A stretch of DNA of 21,674 nucleotides from Bacillota bacterium. Lineage in GTDB: Bacteria; Bacillota; Clostridia; Lachnospirales; Lachnospiraceae. The translations under genes were made by a program, and so were the position numbers. Below, piece by piece: positions 15,001-21,674 of this stretch. Under the pieces are notes generated by a model. That model searched no databases. It was not told the origin of the DNA and worked only from the letters and a program-made list of their open reading frames with translations. The stretch is from contig JAEWHU010000260.1 of assembly GCA_023387635.1 (NCBI GenBank), forward strand, positions 1-21,674, written 5' to 3'. Every line of letters begins with the position of its first letter. Within the stretch, counting starts at the first letter, position 1.

Positions 15001-15963
15001 TTAGAATACGGAATTATCCGTTACTTTTCTACTTAACTTATTTGATATAATTAACAAGATGGTTGCTACTACTGACTGAAATAATCCAGACGCTGCTGCT
15101 AAACCATAATTTGATGCTGAACCAAATGCCATACGATAGGTATAAGTAGATAATACATCCGCTGTGTCATAAGTTGTCGGCATGTACATCAACAATACCT
15201 TATCGAATCCAGTCACAAATACTAATCCAATCCTTAATGTGAACAGCATAATAATAGTTGGCATAATGCATGGTAACGTAATCTTTGAAAGTCTCTTCCA
15301 TCTGCTAGCACCATCTAATACGGCCGCTTCATGGTAGTCACCACTTACAGTAGCGATAGCTGCCACATACATAATGGAACCAAAAGCAATATTTTGCCAT
15401 ATATCAGTGAATGAATTAATTAACCAGAACACAGGAATATTGGGATTCGCTAACCAGTTCTGCCTCTCTAAGCCAAACAGACTTAACAACATAGTTACTG
15501 CTCCATCATTTCCTAAAAACTCTTTTACTAGCTGTACAATGACTACTGCAGCCACGAAGTGAGGCATATAAGAGATTGTTTGTAATGTCCTCTTACCTGT
15601 TTTATTCCTTACTTCTGTGATTAAAAATGCAAATACAATTGGCATAACAAATCCGATAGTCAAGTTCAAAAATGCCATACTAACCGTATTTCGCAATGCT
15701 GTTAAAAATGCATCTCCAGTAAATAGATTAATAAAATTCTGAAAACCAATCCAGTCACTACCAAAAATTCCTTTCGATACACTGAAATTTTCAAACGCCA
15801 TTAAGATACCAAACATAGGAATATAATGTAATACAATAAAGTATGTGAGCGCTGGTAGCATAACAAAGTACAATGCTTTATTTCGTTTGAAGTCCTGACG
15901 CCATGTAACTTTATGCGTTACAGAATTTTTACCCTTATCTTTCGTTGTTGTTCTCACTTTCAT
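15001..15963 (-). CDS. Carbohydrate ABC transporter permease, LplB/YteP type
   Basis: The 320-aa protein has an N-terminal basic segment and then NKALYFVMLPALTYFIVLHYIPMFGILMAFENF (about 29-60), the recognisable LplB/YteP start. Six helices are predicted and the coupling loop is YHEAAVLDGASRWKRLSKITLP (about 213-234). It forms the transmembrane heterodimer with the next permease gene. The ribosome site is weaker than its neighbours' (AAAGGGG about 12 nt away, or GAAAG closer). A 95-bp gap containing a small GAGGA/TCCTC hairpin lies between it and the lipoprotein gene upstream, so relative expression of the two may be tuned there. Confidence 0.93.
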   Translation of the reverse strand: MKVRTTTKDKGKNSVTHKVTWRQDFKRNKALYFVMLPALTYFIVLHYIPMFGILMAFENFSVSKGIFGSDWIGFQNFINLFTGDAFLTALRNTVSMAFLNLTIGFVMPIVFAFLITEVRNKTGKRTLQTISYMPHFVAAVVIVQLVKEFLGNDGAVTMLLSLFGLERQNWLANPNIPVFWLINSFTDIWQNIAFGSIMYVAAIATVSGDYHEAAVLDGASRWKRLSKITLPCIMPTIIMLFTLRIGLVFVTGFDKVLLMYMPTTYDTADVLSTYTYRMAFGSASNYGLAAASGLFQSVVATILLIISNKLSRKVTDNSVF

Positions 15964-16058
15964 ATTACTTTCGTTACCCCTTTCGTCCTATCAAATATCC
16001 AGCTTTTATACAGGGCGGAGGAAATTATCCTCTCACCCTTTCATATTATTGTTTGCCT

Positions 16059-17171
16059 CTATTTTGCAGCAGTAGTAAAAGGAATCAGAACATCACCTGT
16101 TCCATCTGATGCCTTATATTCAAAGGAGAATGTATTATCCTCTCCTCTTGGTGCTTCATAAGTTTCTCCATCTATTACTAAACTAACTTTTGAATAGTCA
16201 GCCGCTAATTCCCATGTACCTGTATACTCTTTTTCTGATCCTGCATATGTAATCACTAAAGATGAGCTTCCGTCATCATAACAATTTATTTTTCCTACTA
16301 AATCACCGTAAGCACCTTTTGCTGTTCCATTAAGTTCTAACTTTACAGTTAATTCCACTGGTGCTAAAAGCAAAGTTTCTGTTCCATCTTCTGCCTTATA
16401 AGTTGCAGTACCATCTCCATTATCTGTTAAAGTATAGCTCTTTCCTGATGCTTCGTTTACTAAAGTATAAACATTATCTGCCTTACTCCAAGTCCCAGAA
16501 ATTAAAGTGCTAACAGTATCTTGAAATACTCCATTATGCTTAAAGGCTATCATACTATACTCATCACCTTCTACCGCATATTCTGCCATATTAACACCAG
16601 TCTCATCTTCTGATGTATGTGGTGAATCTGGAATGTGAGTGAAATCTTTACCATCTTGTAAAGTAAAACCAATAAGGTTACCACCTTTTGTGTAGCCACC
16701 CTGTCCAAGTTCTGTTTTACCATCTAAATCATAAAAAATTATTTGGCTGTCACATGTTATTATTTCTTCTGGAGTTTCTGAACCGCTAATGGGACCAAAA
16801 GATCCAATGTCAAATGAACCTTCTACTACAGTGTAATATCCTGCTGTATATTGCCCATTGTTGTATTTTGAATAATAGAATACTCCGTTTTCATAGAAAT
16901 TTACGTAATTAAGATATGTCTTTCCCTCATTTGTAATGGTATATTCAAATAGACCATCTGTTAACTTTCCCTCCGTAACCTCTGGTACCGCTGTAACTTC
17001 TGGTTCATTCGTTACCTCCGCTTCTGTATCAGGTGCTACTGTAGCACTTGGTTGTCCCCCTGTTTCAGTAGAACCATTGTCATTCTTTTTGCATCCAGTA
17101 AATACTACTGCCGTACATGCAATTAGTACTACCATAACTGCTGTTTTCTTAATTAGTCCAATCTTTTTCAT
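16059..17171 (-). CDS. Lipoprotein of unknown function leading the ABC/GH2 operon
   Basis: With the start at 17171 (GGAGAG about 9 nt upstream, MKKIGLIKK) the protein has 370 aa and a clear lipoprotein signal, lipobox VFTGC with Cys27. A longer in-frame start at 17228 would put non-signal residues first and is rejected. After the lipid anchor comes a Thr/Pro/Glu/Val-rich spacer (about 35-65, repeated EPEVT/VPEVT) that would hold the rest away from the membrane. The remaining 300 residues are beta-rich, with Gly/Asp/Thr/Tyr-heavy strands in roughly three successive segments (about 66-180, 190-275, 275-370), such as GTWSKADNVYTLVNEASGKSYTL and GTWELAADYSKVSLVIDGETYEA. I recognise no named domain. 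Its place before the permeases suggests a surface role in binding the same glycan. Confidence 0.8.
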   Translation of the reverse strand: MKKIGLIKKTAVMVVLIACTAVVFTGCKKNDNGSTETGGQPSATVAPDTEAEVTNEPEVTAVPEVTEGKLTDGLFEYTITNEGKTYLNYVNFYENGVFYYSKYNNGQYTAGYYTVVEGSFDIGSFGPISGSETPEEIITCDSQIIFYDLDGKTELGQGGYTKGGNLIGFTLQDGKDFTHIPDSPHTSEDETGVNMAEYAVEGDEYSMIAFKHNGVFQDTVSTLISGTWSKADNVYTLVNEASGKSYTLTDNGDGTATYKAEDGTETLLLAPVELTVKLELNGTAKGAYGDLVGKINCYDDGSSSLVITYAGSEKEYTGTWELAADYSKVSLVIDGETYEAPRGEDNTFSFEYKASDGTGDVLIPFTTAAK

Positions 17172-17193
17172 AATCTTTCTCTCTCCTTTAAAA

Positions 17194-17229
17194 ATTATAT
17201 AGCGATATATTATTGCTCTTTTGAACAAT
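17194..17229 (-). promoter_or_regulatory. Promoter and mirror-element site of the lipoprotein/ABC/GH2 operon
   Basis: A perfect TATAAT -10 (17194-17199 on the minus strand) has no -35 match at normal spacing. Instead the 10-bp element ATTGTTCAAA (minus strand, 17220-17229) covers the -35 position. This is typical of promoters needing an activator, here presumably the divergent AraC protein. A second copy, oppositely oriented, lies at 17515-17524. Confidence 0.5.
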
Positions 17230-17257
17230 TACCCCCTACGTTCCCTCCTTGTTATGC

Positions 17258-17290
17258 ACACATTGTACAATATGAAATATATTGTGTATT
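17258..17290. promoter_or_regulatory. Imperfect dyad in the operon control region
   Basis: ACACA...ATAT-GAA-ATAT...TGTGT forms an interrupted inverted repeat about 60-90 bp upstream of the operon -10, and it contains a smaller perfect palindrome ATTGTACAAT at 17262-17271. It could be a further regulator site. The AT-richness makes chance symmetry plausible. Confidence 0.3.
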
Positions 17291-17353
17291 GCATTATTTT
17301 TAAACTTATTGTATATTTTTAATATAATATTATGTTTTTTATGTTTTAATTTA

Positions 17354-17495
17354 TATGTTTTGATTTTATATTTTTGGATTTTATATATTTAGATTTTACA
17401 TGTTTTAGATTTTATTTTTTTGGATTTATATATTTTAGATTTTATTTTTTTGGATTTTATATAGTTTAGATTTTTAGATTTTTTTTGGATTTATT
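17354..17495. repeat. T-rich imperfect tandem repeat between divergent genes
   Basis: About 140 bp on the + strand consists almost wholly of T-tracts punctuated by AGA and GGA. TTTAGATTTT recurs at 17388, 17404, 17434 and 17465, and GGATT near 17376, 17422, 17452 and 17487. Two copies (17403-17427 and 17433-17457) are identical over 25 bp with a period of 30 bp. It lies in the 387-bp space between the AraC gene and the ABC/GH2 operon. It contains no gene and may act through DNA curvature, as an UP-like element or as a length-variable spacer. Confidence 0.8.
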
Positions 17496-17514
17496 ATTTA
17501 CTAGAATTAGATAT

Positions 17515-17528
17515 ATTGTTCAAACAAT
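17515..17528. promoter_or_regulatory. Candidate operator upstream of the AraC gene
   Basis: ATTGTT-CA-AACAAT is a perfect 6-2-6 palindrome 30 bp before the AraC start codon. Its first 10 bases (17515-17524) are the reverse complement of 17220-17229 at the other end of the same intergenic space. This suggests one regulator binds both ends and represses its own gene here. Confidence 0.45.
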
Positions 17529-17558
17529 GCAAAAGATGAAATTACAAGGAGAATCTAT

Positions 17559-18779
17559 ATGAATAGAGAAGTTTTAGAATTTATATGTAAGTCCCAATCT
17601 TCTACTTTAAGTTTATCTACCAAATTATACTATGAACGAACGCTGATAATGAATTTTGACCCAAATGCTTCTATCTTAGACGTGGATCTTACATTACCTT
17701 ATATAGAACAGCTATTTGATACTGACCAACCAATTAATTACTGCGTTACTCCTAACCTTTTAATTATGGGTATGGTGAAAGATAAATCTTCCCCTTATTC
17801 TATGATTATAGGACCTATGTGTATAGGTGAAATATCAGAAGTGACCTGTCGCAAAATTATAACTTCTGGTAAATATCCTCTAAAGTTAGATCAGCTTCCC
17901 AATCTTATTACATATTTAAATAAGCTTCCCAATATGCATGTAGATAAGTTTATCAATATACTGTGCTTGATTCATGTAAATATGAACCATGAAATTATTC
18001 TGTCCGATGAGATAATGAAATCAGAAGCAGAATATGATATCGAATCAGAAGTTGCACACAATATGTTAGAACAGGATGAAAAAATCAGTTTTCAAGGTGT
18101 CCAGCGACGAAATCCTCATGACTTTGAAACAGAAATGTTATTTTGCATTAAACATGGAATGAGTGCACGTTTAAAAAGTTTAAATGGAAAAGGTAATATG
18201 CTCCAAACTGGAACGTTGGCACTAGACACCTTACGCCATTATAAAAATGCAATGATTATCTTAAACTCCCTCTCCATCCGCGCAGCTATGGCAGGCGGTT
18301 TAAATCCAGAAACCTGTTATCAATTAGGGGAGATATATATAAGAAAAATTGAATGCTGTACTGATTTAAAGCAATTAGGAGCAATAGGCCAAAGTCTAAG
18401 ACTGGATTACTGCGAACGAGTAAGAGAATTACAACATCCCCATACCGATGATCCAACCATAAATAAAGCAATGCATTACATTAATGAAAATGTACATAAA
18501 AAGATAACCGCAGAAGAGGTTGCTGATTTGCTAGCCATCTCAAGAGAATATCTTTCCACAAGATTTAAGAACGTAACAGGAACTTCATTGCCAGATTATA
18601 TTAATCGCCAAAAGGTTTTGGAAGCAAAAAGACTATTACGGTTAACGGATAAACCACTATCTGAAATATCGGAATACTTATCCTACTCCTCTCAAAGTTA
18701 TTTTCAGAATAATTTTAAAAAAATAGTAGGAATTACACCTTTAGCATATAGAAACACCCAGGATGAAGGAATTTTTTAA
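17559..18779 (+). CDS. AraC family transcriptional regulator of the ABC/GH2 operon
   Basis: The 406-aa protein has a long N-terminal region (1-295) typical of Lachnospiraceae AraC regulators beside sugar ABC operons, with no obvious cupin motif and several predicted helices. The C-terminal double helix-turn-helix (about 300-400) is clear: KKITAEEVADLLAISREYLSTRFKNVTG and PLSEISEYLSYSSQSYFQNNFKKIVGITPLAYR. AAGGAG lies 7-8 nt before ATG. It is divergent from the lipoprotein/permease/GH2/binding-protein operon across a repeat-rich control region and is therefore the likely activator. The sugar signal is unknown. The gene ends inside its own terminator hairpin. Confidence 0.93.
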   Translation: MNREVLEFICKSQSSTLSLSTKLYYERTLIMNFDPNASILDVDLTLPYIEQLFDTDQPINYCVTPNLLIMGMVKDKSSPYSMIIGPMCIGEISEVTCRKIITSGKYPLKLDQLPNLITYLNKLPNMHVDKFINILCLIHVNMNHEIILSDEIMKSEAEYDIESEVAHNMLEQDEKISFQGVQRRNPHDFETEMLFCIKHGMSARLKSLNGKGNMLQTGTLALDTLRHYKNAMIILNSLSIRAAMAGGLNPETCYQLGEIYIRKIECCTDLKQLGAIGQSLRLDYCERVRELQHPHTDDPTINKAMHYINENVHKKITAEEVADLLAISREYLSTRFKNVTGTSLPDYINRQKVLEAKRLLRLTDKPLSEISEYLSYSSQSYFQNNFKKIVGITPLAYRNTQDEGIF

Positions 18780-18802
18780 TTTCTTCTTCCTGAGTGTTTT
18801 TA
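18753..18802 (+). terminator. Terminator overlapping the AraC stop codon
   Basis: AACACCCAGGATGAAGGAATT (18753-18773) pairs over nearly all its length with 18778-18798 around a short loop and is followed by a T-run. The left arm is coding sequence for the last residues, so the hairpin includes the stop codon. Confidence 0.85.
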
Positions 18803-18880
18803 TTATAGCTTAAGTCCGTAGGGGAATAATTGCTAATTGTAACAGTATATTAATTACTAGATGCAAATTGCATTCTACTT

Positions 18881-19901
18881 TTACACATAATATAAATTCA
18901 CAGTTCCATTGATTCCAGACGGAGTTATAATCTCTACTTGATTGTTATTAAACCAGGATTTATCATTGGATCGCTCTCTCTCTAAAGTGGTCGCAACCTC
19001 AATTCGTATCTTATTCATTCCTTCTTTTAGATTACTAGATATATCATAGTGAAAAGGAGGAGCCACTTGAATTCCCAATGTTTCTTCATTAATAAATACT
19101 TCTACCCCTTCATAAGCATCCGTAATTTCTAGAATCGTCTGCCCGTTTCTTCCTTTAATCTCCTGTTCATAACGAACATATCCTGAAAATTCCTTTTCTT
19201 CCTGCGCTATTTGATGGTCTGAGGGTGACCTCATGAATCCCATTGTTAATTGCATAACTTGCTAATCCTTTTCCATCAATAACCGGACACTTTTTTACTT
19301 CTTTAGGTAACTTTTTACCATTGCACAATCCCTTTGGATAACCATCTATAAATATCACTGGGGAATTACCTTGTTGCAATGTTATAATAGTATCTGCTAC
19401 TTCCTCTGTTATATATTGCATATATGGAATAACAAACATCTTATACTTCTGCTTATTAATCTGTAATCCCTTTGTTAAGTCAGTGGCGTATTTCTTTATT
19501 TCGGTAAATACGTCAGAAGGGATCACATGAAAATCAATCTGTTTATCATAAAGCTTTCTTCCCACTTTCTCAAAAGGCATACACTCTCCGGTCCATTCAT
19601 TATTACCTTCCTCCAATGCTCCATTGGCATAACCGGTAGGAAAATGACTGTCGTCTAGAATCCATACTTTCATATTTCTCTTCTCTGCTTCATCTAAAAT
19701 CGCATCCATATCCTTCCACCATCTATCACCACAATAATCTGGATGGGGGCGACTTTCCACACAAAATGCTTTCATATTTGCTTCATCGATTACTTTCACA
19801 TATCGGCGCAAAACTTCTTCTGATTCTCCATGAAGCCAGAAAAATGGGAATATATAATTCTCTTGTTGGTTATTTAATAACTTTTCGATTTTTTTATTCA
19901 T
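18881..19901 (-). pseudogene. GH106-like glycosidase (alpha-L-rhamnosidase family), degenerate by internal deletions and frameshift
   Basis: Two overlapping minus-strand frames carry pieces of one large enzyme. The first (19901 down to 19167) starts with ENYIFPFFWLHGESEEVLRRY (about 14-34), RPHPDYCGDRWWKDMD (51-66) and ILDDSHFPTGYANGALE (81-97), the N-terminal catalytic landmarks of GH106-like proteins. Directly afterwards it jumps to a segment normally hundreds of residues further on (MPFEKVGRKLYDKQIDFHVIPSDVF). Near 19190-19230 the frame changes. The second frame (19255 down to 18881) supplies a C-terminal jelly-roll fragment, FSGYVRYEQEIKGRNGQ through EGMNKIRIEVATTLE. Intact members have roughly 800-1000 aa, and here about 340 codons remain. 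AAGGAG precedes the ATG, 34 bp after the symporter gene, so it is still in an operon. No catalytic function is expected. Confidence 0.8.
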
Positions 19902-19935
19902 ATGATGACTCCTTATAGATTTTCTCCGTTTTTAC

Positions 19936-21384
19936 TTATGCATTCTCTTTTTGAATATTTCCCAACTGTTTTTCTGCATTAAAGAAATATAATATAATAA
20001 TTATCACGACAGAAGTGATTATTGCAAATCCCATAAAACCAAAAGTAAAAAAATTCTTCATAGCCTGATTCTGTGACGTCCACGTTCCATCAGAATTTGG
20101 CGCTACATATCCACAAAAATATAACATGAAATTAAAAAAACCAACGGCTATCCCCTGTGCTATGTTGGTCCCAAGACTGTACACTGATGCAGAAAATCCA
20201 TCACAACGAAATTTATTATCCCATTCCACACAATCTAGCGTATCCGCTAGCAATGCCTGCATCACATAAGTGACAGGAATCAGGCCCCATGCCTTAATAA
20301 ACTGTCCTATTAAAACTGTTGTTAATGAAACTGGATTTTGTAAGCACAGAATACTTCCGATAATCACGATTACAAGACCTGCCATGGTTACATTACGTTT
20401 ACCAAACTTCTTACATAATGGCCATGCGAATAATATACCGAATCCTAATGGGAAATTTCCCACTGCATTTACTATTGCCTGAGTAATTCCATCATTGTAG
20501 GTTCCAAGTACCCAGTTACTATAATAAAATAAACTGGTATTTTGAATCTGTATAGTTAATGTCCAAATAATGAAAAAAACCATGATTAATACCCAGTTTC
20601 GATTTTTAATACAAGCTTTTAATTGCATTTTTAAGGAGATTTCTACTTTTTTCTCTCCTAAGTCTTCCCTATGTAAGTTTTCTTCGGTAATTCGTTCTCT
20701 GGTATAATAATATTCTATAATAATTAAAGGTAAGGCGACTATGGTTAATATGGTCATAAAGAAAATCCACGCTGACTTATTAGTTCCAATCACAGGAAGA
20801 ATCAAAGTAGGAAAAAGAATCGCAGACACCGCCCCTGGTAGCATACTACAGGACACATTGGTGAAAACCGATAACCCACCTCTACTTTTTGAATCCCTAG
20901 TTGATAATGGGACCATTAGCATATGTCCCATATTGTACATGGTATATGCAAATCCATAGTAAAGATTATAACTAATTAATATCCACAGTACTTGTACAAA
21001 CTCGCTTCCCTGTGGAACTGTAAATAGTAGTATGCCGGTAAGCGTTACACAAGGTGCTCCAATTAAAATCCATGGTCTAGCTTTACCCTGTCTACTATTC
21101 GTCCTATCGATAATGCGCCCCATAACAAAATTAGTAAATGCTACGATTAATTTTGAAACAATGGGAAAGATAGTTAAGAAAACACCGTTCCAAACACCAC
21201 TTAATTTAAGAACATCGGTATAGTAAACATTTAAGTACGTTCCTAATACAAAATTTAACATTATAGCTCCCATTGGACCAAAAAAATAACCAAGCCAGCG
21301 TTCTTTTGTTGTAATTTCATCTGATTTAATTCGCGTATTAAAAACTGGACTAGAAAAAAGTCCTTTCGTTCCTTGTTTTCCCAT
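19936..21384 (-). CDS. GPH-family sugar:cation symporter (glycoside-pentoside-hexuronide)
   Basis: The 482-aa protein has twelve hydrophobic segments and the GPH signatures: KERWLGYFFGPMG before helix 1 (27-39), YYTDVLKLSG (about 54-63), GRIIDRTNSRQGKARPW (89-105) in the loop after helix 2, and a late ADTLDCVEWDNKFRCDGFSASVYSLG segment similar to the MelB/XynB group. Such proteins import galactosides, xylosides, glucuronides or rhamnose-containing oligosaccharides with Na+ or H+. It heads a minus-strand unit with the decayed GH106-like gene, which suggests the pair once handled rhamnose-containing glycans. GGGGAG lies 4-5 nt before ATG. Promoter and probable TetR operators are at 21406-21484. 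The protein appears intact although its partner enzyme is broken. Confidence 0.93.
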   Translation of the reverse strand: MGKQGTKGLFSSPVFNTRIKSDEITTKERWLGYFFGPMGAIMLNFVLGTYLNVYYTDVLKLSGVWNGVFLTIFPIVSKLIVAFTNFVMGRIIDRTNSRQGKARPWILIGAPCVTLTGILLFTVPQGSEFVQVLWILISYNLYYGFAYTMYNMGHMLMVPLSTRDSKSRGGLSVFTNVSCSMLPGAVSAILFPTLILPVIGTNKSAWIFFMTILTIVALPLIIIEYYYTRERITEENLHREDLGEKKVEISLKMQLKACIKNRNWVLIMVFFIIWTLTIQIQNTSLFYYSNWVLGTYNDGITQAIVNAVGNFPLGFGILFAWPLCKKFGKRNVTMAGLVIVIIGSILCLQNPVSLTTVLIGQFIKAWGLIPVTYVMQALLADTLDCVEWDNKFRCDGFSASVYSLGTNIAQGIAVGFFNFMLYFCGYVAPNSDGTWTSQNQAMKNFFTFGFMGFAIITSVVIIIILYFFNAEKQLGNIQKENA

Positions 21385-21405
21385 AGGCTCCCCCTCAATT
21401 TAACA

Positions 21406-21499
21406 ACACCTGTTGATTTTTTAACATGATTCTATTATAATCTGCTTATAAACCATTAACAACCATCAATAAAATAACAGGTGTAAAATGAACAACACC
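21406..21499. promoter_or_regulatory. Overlapping divergent promoters with inverted-repeat operators (symporter and TetR genes)
   Basis: The minus-strand promoter is TTGTTA (21457-21462), 17 bp, TATAAT (21434-21439). The plus-strand promoter is TTGATT (21413-21418), 17 bp, TATAAT (21436-21441), so the two -10 boxes overlap. ACACCTGTT (21406-21414) and its exact reverse complement AACAGGTGT (21476-21484) flank the pair, about 70 bp apart. A second copy of AACAACACC (21402-21410) occurs at 21491-21499, making GGTGT...ACACC another dyad. TetR binding would block both genes. Confidence 0.6.
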
Positions 21500-21533
21500 A
21501 CGCTTACATATGTTGAATAAAAGGAGATATCCC

Positions 21534-21674
21534 ATGAAAATAGACCGACGAGTTCGATATACAAAAAATGTAATTAAAGAAAGTTTTTTTGATCTTCTGG
21601 TAGAAAAGCAAGCACATAAAATTACCGTGAAGGAATTATGTGAAAAAGCAGATATTAATCGCGCCACCTTCTAT
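21534..21674 (+). CDS. TetR family transcriptional regulator (partial, runs off the window end)
   Basis: An ATG at 21534 with AAGGAGA (21521-21527) 6 nt upstream opens 47 codons to the window edge. The translation begins MKIDRRVRYTKNVIKESFFDLL, then VEKQAHKITVKELCEKADI, then NRATFY. This is the N-terminal TetR helix-turn-helix, with ITVKELCEKADINRATFY as the turn and recognition helix. The ligand-binding part lies outside. It diverges from the GPH symporter with shared promoter and operator sequence, so it probably represses the symporter and itself. Members of this TetR_C_33-like clostridial group are often uncharacterised, and the effector is unknown. Confidence 0.85.
   Translation, partial: MKIDRRVRYTKNVIKESFFDLLVEKQAHKITVKELCEKADINRATFY

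Noticed and set aside
10009..17171. Missing ABC ATPase gene as evidence of a broken transporter
   Set aside because: LplA/LplB/YtcP-type operons normally lack an ATPase gene and use a shared MsmX-like ATPase, so the absence is expected.
17354..17495. CRISPR-like array from the regular 30-bp repeats
   Set aside because: There are no unique spacers and no conserved palindromic repeat. The unit is simple T-rich sequence without cas genes nearby.
18858..18877. Palindrome ATGCAAATTGCAT with flanking TAG/CTA
   Set aside because: Just past the decayed GH106-like gene. There is no T-run for a terminator and no promoter nearby for an operator, so it is probably chance in AT-rich DNA.
21446..21667. 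73-aa minus-strand open frame at the right end
   Set aside because: It is the antisense shadow of the TetR gene start and of the shared promoter region. The + strand reading has a ribosome site and an obvious TetR helix-turn-helix.

Overview
The window is about 21.7 kb of AT-rich DNA from an anaerobic Firmicute, most likely a plant-polysaccharide-degrading member of the Lachnospiraceae (Lachnoclostridium/Clostridium cluster XIVa type). This rests on strong AGGAGG-like ribosome binding sites, codon use, and the mix of families: a CarD-like regulator, a Csp-type subtilase, LplA/LplB/YtcP-type sugar transport, DUF624/YesL, a GPH symporter, GH2, GH3 and GH106-like genes, and two AraC regulators. 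No tRNA, rRNA, CRISPR array or insertion sequence was recognised.

Left third (1-5430). This is a patchwork of small, unrelated transcription units: the tail of an upstream gene, a two-domain GNAT acetyltransferase cut off before its acetyl-CoA motif, a CarD-family regulator starting at TTG, a probable relic ORF, and a DgkA-type lipid kinase. Then comes a compact + strand unit with its own promoter and terminator. It encodes a membrane-anchored protein whose C-terminal domain resembles polymorphic-toxin RNase modules, followed by a small zinc-ribbon CPCC protein. A clostridial S8 serine protease closes the section.

Middle (5560-18800). Two carbohydrate-use loci are each paired with a divergently transcribed AraC regulator. 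Locus 1 is a cytoplasmic GH3 beta-glycosidase facing a 240-aa AraC protein. Locus 2 is a minus-strand operon reading, in order of transcription, lipoprotein of unknown function, LplB-type permease, YtcP/LplC-type permease, GH2 beta-galactosidase-like enzyme and LplA-type solute-binding lipoprotein. A strong hairpin terminator separates it from a DUF624/YesL membrane protein. The transporter has no ATPase gene here, so it probably uses a shared MsmX-type ATPase encoded elsewhere. The 387-bp control region between this operon and its 406-aa AraC regulator holds an unusual T-rich tandem repeat and two mirror-oriented copies of a 10-bp element.

Right end (18880-21674). A GPH-family sugar:cation symporter heads a minus-strand unit whose second gene is a decayed GH106-like glycosidase, reduced by internal deletions and a frameshift to about 340 codons. 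A TetR-family regulator, cut by the window edge, diverges from the symporter. The two genes have overlapping face-to-face promoters flanked by inverted repeats.

No clearly unprecedented system is visible. The most promising items are the toxin-like/CPCC pair, the operon-leading lipoprotein with its repeat-rich control region, and the TetR/symporter promoter architecture.
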